Positions 32,079 to 43,560 of a DNA stretch of 64,000 bases are shown piece by piece. How positions within the stretch are numbered: the first letter of the stretch is position 1; every line of letters begins with the position of its first letter. Origin of the DNA: Annulohypoxylon bovei var. microspora. Taxonomy: Eukaryota > Ascomycota > Sordariomycetes > Xylariales > Hypoxylaceae. The stretch is from the NCBI GenBank assembly GCA_022836615.1, contig MU405297.1, forward strand, positions 101,593 to 165,592. The letters are read 5' to 3'. The notes under the pieces are model-generated. The model saw only the letters and a list, made by a program, of their open reading frames with translations. It had not been told where the DNA came from and ran no database searches. The translations under genes and the position numbers were made by a program.

Positions 32079-34094
32079 CGTGAACGAGTGACAGTGGTGG
32101 ATGCGTCGTGGCCAGATACAGAGACCGACGGTGCTTGGCCGGAGCGATGGCACTCGCTTTCTTTATAATAATGCCTTAGCCTACCCGACCTAGAACGTAC
32201 GCTAGGTAGTATTGTCCTACATCTCGTTTTCCACAGAGCCAGCTCCAGATTAACGGAGCATTTCAATTTGGGCTCGTGATAAATGTGGGTGGCACGCGCA
32301 CCGCTTTGTATTTGAAGAATGGGTATACCAGAACTTGAGACGAATGTGTTTGCTCCAAACACCATGAAGCTTGTGTCACACAACGAGGATAACGGAGATT
32401 ACAAGGTATGACTTAGATCAATACTGAAACATGCGAGTGGTCGAACTAGTGTCAGGAAGCGTTATTGCTGCCGTTCCAGGCATTAGGAACGATTCGTGAT
32501 GAACACGTATCTATATTCTCATCAGATCGTGAGGTCACATGAAGAATACGGACACAATTAATGGCATATTATACTCGTTGTGACTTGTATACTGAAGCTT
32601 CAGACGATTGGAAGGGGTTAAAACTGTCACTATTCTTGGTCACTGGTTAGCGAGATGAGTTACAAAAAAGTGGTAAGGCAAGATGCCGCGTAAACAGTGA
32701 GCTTATATCCTAGAAGACCGTTACAGACGGGCTTGCTCTATGCTCGCCGTGACCGATCCGAATGACGCTGGTTACCGGGCAAAACGGGCCCTCGCGGCGG
32801 AATCCAACATCTCACACGCTAGCCGTTGAAATTGGACAGTCCACGAACACGAGGGGCCTCATCGGCCACTTCTTATCTTCCGTAGGGTTTGGTTTGCTCG
32901 ACACACAAACGCTAGAGATGCTTCAAGGCTCTCTAAACCATTACTTCCTCGGAACGGATGACAAATAACCTTGCCAAACACGTCAACCGATAGCGGGTAG
33001 TAACAACTCGGGCAAACAGCTATTTCACGTCGTAGAGAGCGAGATAAGACCGATAAATACGTGACTCTTTGTCGTGATGCGATGGAATTTCCAGATTGCG
33101 TTGACTTGACGTAACAGTCTCAGTTTCCCGTCCCTCAGACCACCAATGTGCTGCCAAGTCGTGTAACTTGGTACGAGACATTTCGATCTATGAGGGTATG
33201 GTTCTTTCACAAGGCCCCGAGAGTGGGATTCGAGCGATGTTCTTGTGGAATAAGTGTAGATTGTTGGTGTTAGGATTCCGAAGCATTACAGATAATACCA
33301 TCGGGTGACGACGGGGCCATACTTTGAGCAATGCCATCCATAGGAGCCTAGGAGATCGAAAGCATTATACTGAATGCCCATCTATATAGGTAGGCTCTTG
33401 ATTGGTCTCATAAATGACCTATGATAGTCAAGTTTCTTAAGCAGACTTTCCTCGTTTAATAGGTGAGCCTAGATCATTCTCCGGCAATTGGACGATAGAC
33501 GTTAGAAAATCGAGACTTTATTCCGGAAAGGCTTTATCCTTAGGAACACAGAAATTCAAAGCAACTACCATCCAGAACCAGAATGATTATAGACATAGTT
33601 ATCACACAACGCAGTTTCCTAGGTATGAAAAAAGAAACAACCAAGAAAACGCGAGAATGCGGAGGGAAAGAAAGGGCGAGGGTGACGCGTCTGCCCCGCT
33701 AGTTCAGCCTAGGTACCTACCTATTACCTACTCTTTAAGTTAGTGGGCATGACCCGCTGTAAAAGGGTACAGAGCCTCACATTGCTCACCTAATTCTGAC
33801 TCGGATAGGGACCCGATTAGTGGAAGCACTACTCGTCGGGGGGACCTTCCCGAGTCGCGCATCCAATCATTTATGGTTAAGCGATTCTCGAGTTGGCAGG
33901 CACCAACACATCTATCACCATTGTCATCGCCGCCCACCCGAACAACGGTATATACTCATTCACTGATGTATTAACTAACCTTAGATGCTTATTTTTAACC
34001 AAGACCGACTTATTTTCATATCACGGTGCTAGTCTATGAGATTCTAATAGCCGTATGCGAATTTAGAAATTAGATCTGGAATGGACCGTAGATC
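32079..34094. promoter_or_regulatory. Divergent intergenic region of 2 kb
   Basis: Separates the GPI protein (-) and the armadillo protein (+). Short ORFs at 32762-32968 and 33740-33937 lack coding character. A clear TAGGTACCTACC motif lies at about 33710-33730. No other structure recognised. Confidence 0.4.
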
Positions 34095-36473
34095 ATGACG
34101 TCTGATCAAATCCAAGTCCTCTTCAAGGATGTTCCGGAAGATGAAGAACTAGGAACCGAGGAATTAAGAAAAGTTCTTGATGCTGCCCAGAAACTACAAG
34201 AGGCCAAGTCCCCAGAACTACAGTCCTTAGCAGAAAAGGTCGCCGTCGGGAGTCGAGAAGGTGAGTGAATCTCCAGCCTCATCTAAACCGGTTCTCGAGT
34301 AACTCTTTATACTCAAAATCTCTATTCACTTATATATGCAAAAGGGGCTTAACTAACACCTCTCTTAGTTCTATGGAGAATACCGCTTGGAAAGTCAGGT
34401 CTACTAGACTTTTTTATCAGCCTCCTTAAAGGAGATGATCCGGACCCTGATCTTATAGCATATGCACTCCGTATCATAGGGAACTCTTGTGCAGACCAAG
34501 GTCCGTATCTCTAATCCCCAACCCGCTCATTCCTATGCTTACCAACCATAGATGAGAACCGGCAACGAGTTATCGATTCGGGCTGTCTACCGGAGCTCGT
34601 TAAACTGCTGAGCCATGATGTCTTATTACAGTTCGCTATCCCGGTGTTATACAATATCTGTGTAGACTATGGTGAGAACGAGCAATCCATCCTGAAAAGA
34701 TGTATCTTCTAACAAGCCATCAACTAGAGCCTGCTCAGATAGCGGCTGCTAAAGCCAACTTAACAAAACATATAATCGACTTTCTCACGAATCCACAGTT
34801 AGAAGACAAGGCGTCGACATATCTGTATAAACTAGCGGCCCTTGTAGCAACTCAAGGTACATAATTCCTTACCTCAATCTAGGTCACTCCCTCGCATAGT
34901 TAAGTATAGTTATAGCTAACGGAGCCCAGACGTCGAACCTGACTTAATCGTCCCCCAAGCCCCCTACGTCCTCCTATCCCGCGCCACCCTAGACGCCTCC
35001 AACCCCGACTCCGCAGATCTAGACAACTTCCTCGCGCTATCCACCGCAGCACTATCGTACCTCTCGCACCAGACCTTCCAATCGAGCTTCCTCGAAACCG
35101 CGGACGCCGTCAAAGCCTTCCTAGCCGCGTTCCAGACCGCCGTCGACGGCCCGCGCGTCTTCGAGGTCGAGGACGCCGAGGAGCGCGCGCAGCTCAACCA
35201 GCTGCAGGCGACCTACACGCAGGCCCTCGCGGATCTATCCGCCAACCCGCTCTTCGTATCGCTCTGCCCGCTCGACGGCCCCCTCGCCGCCTCGCTCCTG
35301 CAGTGGCTCTCCCCGTCGCAGCACGTGCAGCTGCAAACCGCCGCGTGTCTCGCGCTCGGCAACCTGTCGCGGTCCGACGCCTCGAGCATCACGCTAGTAC
35401 AATCGAAGCGCGTCCACGAGTCGCTCCTCGCCATGCTCTCGCCCGCCGACTCCTCGTCCTCCCCGACCCCGGATCTGCAACTGCTGCACTCGGCCCTCAG
35501 CTTCCTGAAGAACCTCTCCATCGCCGCCAGCAACAAGCCGGTGCTCGGGGCCGCCGGGCTCTTCGACGCGGCGCTGCTGCCGCGGACCTGGGCCATGGAC
35601 ACGCAGCCGCAGATCCAGTTCGATGGGGCGTCGCTCGCGCGGCTGCTGCTCGTCAACTGCGCGCCCAACGTGCGCCGCGTGTGCCTGCCAACCCCAGCCC
35701 CAGCCCCAGCCCCAACCTCGGATTCAGACACGCAGGAGCAGCGGACGCTGCTCCACGCCCTCATGACGCTGCACCGCGCCGCGGACCAAGACCCGATCAA
35801 GATGGAGACGTCGCGCGCGCTAGCCAACATCTGCCGAGTGCTATACTCATCCTCACCAGTTGGCTCCGCGCTCCTGCTCCTCCCCCCCACCGCCCCAACC
35901 GCCCCAAGCAACCCCGAGCAAGAAGCCCAGTCGCAATCCCAGCTCAACGCGTTCTACGCCGCGCACCCGGCGCTCGCAGACACGCTGCTGTACCTGGGTC
36001 TGCAGACCAAGTTCCCCGTGCTCCGGTCGGAGCTGTGGTTCGTGCTGGCGCTTATGGCGCGGTCGGCCTCGGGCGCCGGCGTCGTGGCCGGGTTCTTGGC
36101 GCGGCGCCCGGAGATCGTGGGTGTGCTGGTGGAGGCAGTTACCGGGGAGAAGATCCCTGCAAACGAAAACGAGAGCCAGGACCAAACAGCCCAGGATACA
36201 ACCGACGAGAACAACGCGCCAGAAGATGAGTCGGGGTCTATGCCCGACCTCTCGGCGCTAAGCGGGCTAGGCCAGCTGGAACCGCAGCAGGTCGACCCTG
36301 CGAAGGCAGCCACCATGACCAAAGTAGACCGGGAGAATGGGCTAGTGTTGATTGCAGAGTTGTTGAAGCGGTGTCCGGATGAGCTGCCTGCTTTGGCGAG
36401 GAACTCGTTTAGTCGGATATTGAAGACGGGTGGGGAGTTGGTTCTTGGGGATAGGAGTGAGAATGAGGTATAG
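34095..36473 (+). CDS. Armadillo-repeat SmgGDS (RAP1GDS1)-like GTPase chaperone/exchange factor
   Basis: Exons 34095-34260, 34369-34500, 34552-34671, 34728-34856 and 34930-36473 (all introns phase 1) give 696 aa. Tandem helical ARM units are visible: LIAYALRIIGNSCADQDENR, LPELVKLLSHDVLLQFAIPVLYNICVDYE, LEDKASTYLYKLAALVA, VQLQTAACLALGNLSRSD, LLHSALSFLKNLSIAASNK, MLLVNCAPNV-like and IKMETSRALANICRVLY. This order and the NSCADQDENRQRVIDSG block fit SmgGDS/RAP1GDS1, relative of yeast Bem4, which binds prenylated Rho/Rap-type GTPases in the cytosol. The third donor is GTCCGT, less standard but required by frame. GC content rises sharply in the long last exon. Antisense ORFs at 35213-36322 are shadows of that bias. 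Confidence 0.82.
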
Positions 36474-36965
36474 TATGAAATCCTGGATTAATAGAACGTT
36501 GATATGCTTGGCTTAAATTGGCTTGTCTTAGATCTATAGGTTAGCTGTGGTTAGAAGACTAAGTTGGGGATTGTTATAAGCGGTTAGAGTATAAACCCTC
36601 ATAGACATGATTGTTGGAACGATACTCCTATCAATTACTAGAAAGAAAGATAGTTTGACCGGATACTTATTATAGTATTGCTCCCTAATTCAGGGGGTGG
36701 TTCACGGCTTCACGTCACACTGCTTCAACGAACGCGTAAATCATGTCCATTCATTTTTCATTGAGAAAGACCTAGAGCAAACCGGAAGATGCAATAATGG
36801 CTTCGGTCCTTTTTGTGTGGCGAGAGAAGGGTGATATCTTTTCTCTCGTGGCTACACAGAAACCGCAAGCCAACCCACCATGACCGACCAACAACACAAC
36901 GAAAGCAGAACCCTGATGATGCCGTCCGTACTCCCGTGCAGACCCTGTCTGAGTTCAACTCCCAT
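36474..36965. other. Convergent 3' intergenic region
   Basis: About 490 bp between the SmgGDS-like stop and the eL13 stop; presumably the two 3' UTRs. Nothing else seen. Confidence 0.4.
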
Positions 36966-38018
36966 CTATTTCTTGTTAGCCTCAGCCTCGGCCTTGTCCT
37001 TGGCTCGCTTCTCCCGTGCGCCTTGTAGTCGGGCGTCACTTCGGGCCTTGCGGAGCTTCGCGAAGGCACCACCCTCAATCGCCTTGGGTAGCTCGCTCTT
37101 CTTGATCTCTGAGATACCCTCGCCGACGGGGATGATGGGCAGGGTAGATCCAACGGTGGAAACGGTCTGGGTGTTGCTAAGGTCGATGTCCTTGCTGTCA
37201 CCGGCCTTGGGGTGCTTGGCGCCCTTGCGGGGGAAGACGATCAATCGGGCCTTGTAGGCCTTCAGACGGGCGACATTGGCAGCGAGGGACTCTTCGCTGA
37301 GGTTCTGGCGGCGGTGGTCGACGGCAATACCGATAGTAGGGGCAACGAGACGAGGGATACCGGCTTCCTATAAGGATGTTAGAAAAAGGTAGTCCACGTA
37401 TAAAAATTGGTAGGTATGAGTTCGTGGTGGAGTCTGAAGAGCGTTGGAACGGGAAAATAGGCGAACAGTTTATTCCTATGGTCGCGTAAATGTTTGTAGG
37501 TGGGAATATACCTTCAACTCAGTAAGGGTGAAACCACGTCCGGCACGAACGCGGCGGTTGTACTTGATGGTCGGGCATCGAACGACGGGTCTCAGCTTGT
37601 CGACAGGTCGGGGAGCGACGGCAGCAGCCTTAGCAGCGCGGACAGAGCGACGGCGGATCTTCTTGGTCGGCTATATTTTCCAATCACAATGTTAGAACGT
37701 CTTGATTTCCATCATCCCGTCGGTAGATATCTGAAGAAAAAAAAGGTTGATCTTCATACCTGGTCGAAGTGAGTTCGAACCCGTCGTTGCCAATCCTTTC
37801 GGAAATCTATGAATATTTCGTCAGTTTCTCTGGCCTACTAAATGCGATCGCTCGGTTCATCGTCGAGGGATGGCTTTGGTTTGACATACGGTTGTGCTGA
37901 ATCTGGTTGTTGTGCTTGATCGCCTGAGGAGAATCGTCATGTTAGCGTATCACTCTTAAAATGAGGAATTCTAACAAATATTATGACATGATTGCCATTT
38001 AAGGGCATTACTTACCAT
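36966..38018 (-). CDS. RPL13: Cytosolic large-subunit ribosomal protein eL13
   Basis: Five exons: 38018-38016 (the ATG alone), 37923-37890, 37806-37760, 37670-37512 and 37367-36966, giving 214 aa. The joined N terminus MAIKHNNQIQHNHFRKDWQ is diagnostic of eL13. Next come a lysine/arginine-rich segment (RVRTHFDQPTKKIRRR), the RPVVRCPTIKYNRRVRAGRG core, GIPRLVAPTIGIAVDHRRQN and a basic helical tail ending EAEANKK. The protein is part of the 60S subunit. A first intron placed immediately after the start codon is common in fungal ribosomal-protein genes and probably aids expression. Single-frame scanning sees only the last exon. It is transcribed divergently from the tRNA-Lys/thioesterase side. 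Confidence 0.96.
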
Positions 38019-38944
38019 TGTGACTGATTGCGATCAAGGGTTGGTGATTATAGAAAGAATGGTCGTGGATCGCAGGTCTGCTCAATTCCAATTCTCCGGA
38101 TTGGAGGCACGAGAATTTCCTTAGAGGTAGCGGCTTAGACCAACCCGCACTTTCGCCAATTTTTTTTTGAAGGGCTTGAAAACCCTACAATTTTGAAGTG
38201 GCTGTGCGGGTTTGTGTGTTTGCAGTGTGGGGTCATCAGTGGCTTGAATCTGCATGCAGTCTAGAAGGCCCACTTGAAATGGATAGGTGGGGCTACCAAA
38301 TTGGTGGAGTGGTCTGTGTAAACCATTTAGATTTCTCAAGTCTTCATCACACTTCCTGTTAAAATGCTTTGTTCAAGATACATAGAAGAGGTCAAAGAAG
38401 ACTATTCAATCGTGTAAATATATCGAATTATTTAGTTGATACTGATTTCTTGAAGTCAGATTGTTACATCCCTTGCCTCTTTACTAAGCTGTTTTCTATA
38501 CACACGAAGCCAGAAATTATTGCAACCGTATGGATTCCTCTATCTTGATTATGTTCTGTAGGCATTGGGCAGTTTAATGCTCTTATTCATAGGGATATAA
38601 TTATATTTCTCTTTAGAGAGTGTTAGCTACCTGTGTGTCTTGACTGGCAACTACTTGGAATGAGATTCTCTTGTAACTTGATACGACTTTTAGCTAGACA
38701 GTTGCCATTGTTCGATCCTATTAACACCTCTATGAATTTGCCAACTTTACACGAACTCAAAATACATACTTACCTACCTAGTCCACGGATAGCCACATTA
38801 CCTAAGACACGTTAGTGCCAAATAAGCAAGGTCAAAGAATGCAGCTCAGCAGACTTGAAATATAAGACGCAAAAAATCACCAGCAGTCATCCAATGGTAT
38901 TTCTCCTAGCGGGAGTACTTCGGAGTCCACAGTCACCTGTGATA
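38019..38944. promoter_or_regulatory. Intergenic region between eL13 start and tRNA-Lys
   Basis: Contains the eL13 promoter at its left end. Small ORFs have no coding character. TACCTACCTAG occurs at about 38773-38781. Confidence 0.4.
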
Positions 38945-39098
38945 GCCTTGGTAGCTCAATTGGCTAGAGCGTGGGACTTTTATCCGATCTTGATTACGGA
39001 ATCCCAAGGTTGCGGGGTAAGTGCATAATGCTTCCAGGTCATTGACCTCATCTTGATCTCATATTAACATCCAATTAGTTCGACCCCCGCCTGAGGCG
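38945..39098 (+). tRNA. tRNA-Lys(UUU) with two introns
   Basis: All arms pair completely. Acceptor GCCTTGG (38945-38951) with CTGAGGC (39091-39097); D stem GCTC/GAGC; anticodon stem TGGGA (38972-38976) with TCCCA (39002-39006); T stem GCGGG (39012-39016) with CCCGC (39086-39090). The loop CTTTTA|A gives anticodon UUU at 38979-38981. Intron 1, 18 nt (38983-39000), sits one base 3' of the anticodon, the canonical eukaryotic site. A second insertion of 62 nt (39017-39078) splits the T arm between positions 53 and 54. Removing both leaves a 74-nt tRNA with T loop TTCGACC and discriminator G. The Pol III A box lies in the D arm. The B box is restored with the insertion's terminal AG (AGTTCGACCCC), one mismatch from consensus. 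A T6 terminator follows. Confidence 0.88.
39017..39078 (+). other. 62-nt spliceosomal-like intron in the T arm of tRNA-Lys
   Basis: Begins GTAAGTGC and ends CCAATTAG, with an ATTAAC branch-like motif (39063-39068) placed 10 nt before the end. These are the three signals that define the protein-gene introns of this window. It contains a 6-bp near-perfect hairpin AGGTCA-T-TGACCT at 39036-39048 and no run of four T that would stop Pol III. The boundary is ambiguous by one G. It is not at the position cut by the eukaryotic tRNA endonuclease. Confidence 0.7.
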
Positions 39099-39111
39099 CA
39101 TAGCTGCATAA

Positions 39112-39117
39112 TTTTTT
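39112..39117 (+). terminator. Pol III T6 terminator
   Basis: Six consecutive T starting 14 nt after the tRNA discriminator base, the usual RNA polymerase III stop. Confidence 0.75.
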
Positions 39118-39423
39118 CTATTTGCATTCTCCACTTGCTTTTTTTTCTTTTATCCTTGCTTTTTTAATGTCTATAATTTTAGGAATAGTTTCGATTTATT
39201 CTCGGGGAACAGCTCTTCGTTCTGTGTTGTTATAGAGTGTACTGAAACTCAGTTCGTAGAATGGGAACATTGAAGCATAATCCCATCAGTTTGGTTGTGG
39301 ATGATTAATCTCCACATTTGCTATGATAAGAGAAATAGATACTTCATCATGCGTCATCGTATTCTGACCCATAGAATAACACCAATTTCCAACTTCTAGC
39401 CGTCCAATGGCTTTTCTAATAGT
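39118..39423. promoter_or_regulatory. Upstream region of ACOT9-like gene
   Basis: About 300 bp from the tRNA terminator to the thioesterase start; T-rich. No other feature seen. Confidence 0.4.
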
Positions 39424-40965
39424 ATGATCCGCACCAACGTACCTATCCGGCGGCTGTTCGCCTTAGCCTCTCGGTTGGAAACTTCAGAAACATATGCGTG
39501 TCTGAGAAAGCCTCACTCCTATCCTAGAAGATGCTTCCACGGCACAGCGTCCCGTCGCACAGACGGAGTATTCGGCGGTCTCACGGATGGTCGTCTTCCT
39601 ATGCCGTGGATAGAGGCGTGGCGGCTCCAGCAAGAAGGAAAGAATGTCGCCTCCGACGAGGCAAAGTCGCAGGAGCGCGATCTTACGCCCAAGAATATGA
39701 GCGATAGTTATCATCGCGTTGTGCTTCCGCTTGGTCGTGACCCTTGGCTTAGTGATACATATATCAACTCATCTGGTCACATAAGGTCTTCGGCCCATTT
39801 CCCAAATTGAATGGGCACTTTCTCTAACTGAATAGAGATAATATAGGCTAGGCACGGTATTTATGGACCTCGATGCTTTGTCTGGCATTATCGTCTACAA
39901 GCATACTGGGCCCGGCGTTACCGTCGTAACTGCGGCCCTTGACCGCATCACTATCGCCCACCCGCTGACCGAGATTTGCGATCTCGAGTATAGTGGACAG
40001 GTAACCTACGCATCCGGGCGGAGTAGCGTAGAAATCACCTGCAAGGTCGCTCGAGCCAGGGACGAAGGCGAGCCTAGCAAGCCGGAAGACGTGCTTCTCA
40101 CCTGCACCTTCACCATGGTAGCCCTAGACCCCACGACCAAGAAGCCCGTCAACATCCCGCGTCTCGTCGCCTCCACGCCGGAGGAAGAAAAGCTCTTTAA
40201 GGCGGGCGAAGCCAAGGCCCTCGCCAAGAAGACGAACCTCAAGACCTCCCTGCTCGAGACGGAGCCCAACGACCCCGAGTCGGCGCTGATCCACAAGATC
40301 TGGCTGCGGCAGCTCGCGTACCACGACCCGAACGACCGGCTGCGGCAGCCGGCGAACGTGATCTCGATGTCGCGGACGCAGCTGTCGACGGCGTCCATCA
40401 TGCAGCCGCAGTACCGCAACCGGCACCAGACCATGATCTTCGGCGGCTTCCACCTGAAGCAGACCTTCGAGCTGGCCTTCTGCTGCGCCGCCAGCTTCGC
40501 CCACGCCCGCCCCACCTTCGTCAGCGCCGACCCCTGCACCTTCCGCAACCCCGTGCCCGTCGGCAGCGTGCTGTACCTGACCGCCACCGTCGTCTACACG
40601 GACCCGCCCCTGCTGGAGGAGGACGGCAGCGAGCCGCAGCAGAAGGACGCAAAGAGCCCGATGACGCGACTGCACGTTAGGGTAGATAGCAAGGTCAGGG
40701 ACGTCGAGCACGGGAACGCGAAACCGACGGGCCAGTTCAATTACACCTTTTTGGTGCCGAAGGATGTCAAGGTCTTACCTCGTATGTGAATTTCAGAATT
40801 TCTTACTCACCTTCTAAATGCTTAACTGACAATGGTTTAGACACATACCAAGAGTACATGATGTACATTGACGCAAGGAGAAGAGTACAACTTGGAGACG
40901 TACAGGATCGCCGGGAGCACACCGTCGCAGAACTGTCAGCTGAGAACGTTAACCTTACTGAGTGA
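39424..40965 (+). CDS. Mitochondrial acyl-CoA thioesterase, ACOT9-type double hotdog
   Basis: Exons 39424-39785, 39847-40781 and 40841-40965 give 473 aa. The N terminus (MIRTNVPIRRLFALASRL ... RRCFHGTASRR) is a mitochondrial targeting sequence. The first splice rebuilds SGHIRLGTVFMDLDALSG, matching the family pattern in which an SG-x-IR strand leads into the long LDALAG helix of hotdog 1. Hotdog 2 starts near QTMIFGGFHLKQTFELAFCCAASFAHARPTFVS, with the GG-x-L-x-R/K segment of ACOT9 proteins, followed by NPVPVGSVLYLTATVVYTD. The enzyme should hydrolyse acyl-CoA to free acid and CoA in mitochondria. The second exon is GC-rich and throws antisense shadow ORFs. Confidence 0.9.
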
Positions 40966-41770
40966 GACACAGATACTATCAGGCTCCTAGTCCCGAAGAA
41001 TGTGTATTGGTAGTCCAACTACAGCGGCCACTATTATCAAGAACGCTAGCTGCGGTGACTGAGGCCAGCGTTTAATTTGGATCCTATCACAAATTCAAAG
41101 GCGATAGAAGAAATAAAATATTATTAATGCTCTATCATAACTTGCTAGTGGTATAAGGCTTCTTTATATACGACTAGAAACTACCCAGGTATTAGATGCG
41201 CTAGATACCTAGTAGGTCACATCTAATCTAAATCATAGAAAAGATGTCGTTGGCATTTATCACGACACAGACCTAGTGGTTGTGGTAGCAAAAATGTTGT
41301 TGCGTACCTAAGGAGCTTTAGGTATATTTACCTAGGATCGTAGTATACCTATATATAGGTTTCACTAGTACATATAATTCGTGTTTATATAAAAAGGTGT
41401 GGGTAAAGATGCATGTTGTATTGAAAGGAAGAAAAGCTCTCAGAGCTTAGTCGCAGCAAGATAATATATACCCCTCGAAGTGCTTATCGCACCTTCCTGC
41501 AAAGTACACTCCATCTTATATGTACCGTAGTTCCATTACCTTTTCGTGAAAGTAAATGTCAAGCAATAAGCTTGGTGTGTGTGTGCAATTTGTTGTATTT
41601 CTTAAGTACCTGGGAGCACAGTGTGCTCCGCTATGTCCCTGTGCGAAAGTTTATCGTACTAGATAAGAAATCTTCGACAATCTGCCTCCGATGAGCTTCA
41701 GCCTTCAAGAGGTACTTCACCGGCACGTGTGAGTGTCTCGATAAATCTAATCCATGGCGTAGGAACTGGT
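40966..41770. other. Intergenic region, A/T-rich
   Basis: About 800 bp. Several TACCTAG/CCTAGG motifs at 41201-41345 and a GT run at about 41573-41585. No gene. Confidence 0.4.
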
Positions 41771-43560
41771 TTAATTTGAAGGTACATCTGGAAGCATGAC
41801 TACCCTCATTATCGTACGATTTGGACCGATCGACGAGCGATGGTCGATTAAAATCCGCAGTATTTTTGACCCGAGAGAACTGCCAAGGATAGCGTAAAAC
41901 GCTTTTTGATACTTGGTATACTGTATGGTAACCTCTAACGGGAGTTGTGGAAGCTTGGAATTATCATCCTTGAAGTCGGAATCGTAATGGGAGTCTGCAG
42001 GCTGCTCGACTCCATCCCGCGTTTCGTAGTCTGATCGAATGGTGGCGTAAGACGCCACCAACTTCGTCTCCAAGTTCGTCACGGTATCTACCCAAATGAA
42101 TTTTAAGGACGAATCTGGGAGCCCGCGGCTCCAAGCATTTCGAGTATACGATTGCCAATGGAACTTGGAGATGAAGAGCTGCTGGAGCCTCAACGTTCGG
42201 TCCCGCACTAGTTCATCGACGATCAAAATGCCACTCGTCGAATCTGTTCGAACGAGCGAGATAGCATCATTATCCTCCTAGATTGATACATGACATCTGT
42301 CCACATTAGTCTAGTGTCTCGATGTTCCACAACCGCATCTCTCGGTGCGGAAACCCATTGTCCTTGTATACTTATGATTTGCGGAGATGACTCCCCTTAA
42401 TACAGTAGATGGTATCGATGTTAGGGTACGTCGGCGATTGGGGGTTTGAGGGTGTCTCTAGTCGGGCTAATACAAGCCTCTCTTTCTCTATAACTTCACG
42501 GTAAAGGCCTTGGCAATTCCATCGTCCTAGGCGGTTCCATCGAGTTACCTGGTGGTCTCCATTTCTCAAAAGTCTTGCAAGATGAAAGAAAAGAAAGGAA
42601 GCCGAGTGGTGGCTGATTGTCAGGTGTCATGCACGTGACCAGCCCCGCAGACGTACTAAAATGCTGACAAAGGCTTCCTAACGTCTTGAACAGAGAGGTG
42701 CTACCAATTTTCATCTAGTTCATCGCTTTCTCGTCTGGTGAAAGTATGCTCATCCACCATTTCTGAGCTTGTTCAAGACGTCTAAGGAAGAGGCGGTGTT
42801 CTTAGCCCCTAGTCATCGATCCACTCTTCTGTAGTATTTTATCAATGAATGGCCCGTCATCTACTCAATTCTCGTGAGGTCCTCCACCTCAAAGAGCTGG
42901 AAATCTGTCTTTAAGTGTCTGCTCAACTCGGTTCAGGGCTAGACGTTCTGAAGTTCCCGTGGATGCCCTCTGAATCGCCTCCTGCAATATGAGGGTCTAG
43001 CCGAAGGAGCTCTCATACGAGATCGCCAGAGCCTGATTCATAGACATGCCAGACTTCTCTGTGACGAGACTGGTTTGCCTAGTCCACCTGAGTTTTAGCG
43101 ATGGTAGGTCCCCTCCCACCCCCGACACAGGAGATATACGGGAACCGATAGAGCATGTCTATAATAGTTCGTTGATACCTGCTATCCTTGGTATCTTGAA
43201 TAGTATCGATGTTAGGGTAGGTCTGAGACGGGACGTTAGACTACGTGTCTGGTCCGGATAGCAGCCACTTCTCAGTTATGGATAGGCTTTCGTGCTGTCG
43301 GATTCATTTTCTCCAGCGTAAATCTCTCCGCTCCATACGTTGACGTATACGGCAACGTCGATTTGGAGGTACAAATGAAGTAGGTATGCAGAATGTGATA
43401 GGAATAATATGACGACGTGGTACAGGTTCTCGTCGTATGTCTTGTCCAAAGGAGATACTGGGCAATCCCAATTCTTCGATTAAGACCGACTAGACCGTGG
43501 TAACTTTGCCTAAGCAACAACAAGATGCGAGCTTCGAAGCGAACTTCGAAGACCGCGGTG
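41771..43560 (-). pseudogene. Decayed minus-strand coding relic, family unknown
   Basis: Protein-like stretches occur in more than one minus-strand frame, interrupted by repeated stops. From right to left they include EVRFEARILLLLRQSYHG (about 43510), LQIDVAVYVNVWSGEIYAGE (about 43340), SQTYPNIDTIQDTKDSRY (about 43210), SRHREVWHVYESGSGDLV (about 43050), RRLEQAQKWWMSILSPDEK (about 42770), SPTYPNIDTIYCIKGS (about 42410), and an open segment at 42226-41771 ending MRVVMLPDVPSN. The last segment opens only at a TTG or after a TAG that could be a splice acceptor, so it might be a surviving exon. A similar TYPNIDTI block appears twice, in DNA as TATCGATGTTAGGGTA, suggesting duplication before decay. 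I cannot name the family. Confidence 0.35.

Noticed and set aside
35213..36322. Long antisense ORFs (244 and 122 aa) opposite the armadillo gene
   Set aside because: Shadows of the GC-rich last exon, whose own frame carries clear ARM repeats.
40006..40711. 193- and 195-aa minus-strand ORFs
   Set aside because: Opposite strand of the ACOT9-like hotdog exon; low complexity with no domain.
42226..42228. TTG as start of the 151-aa minus-strand ORF
   Set aside because: Fungal nuclear genes rarely start at TTG; the frame stays open upstream to a TAG that could be a splice acceptor, so this is treated as part of a relic.
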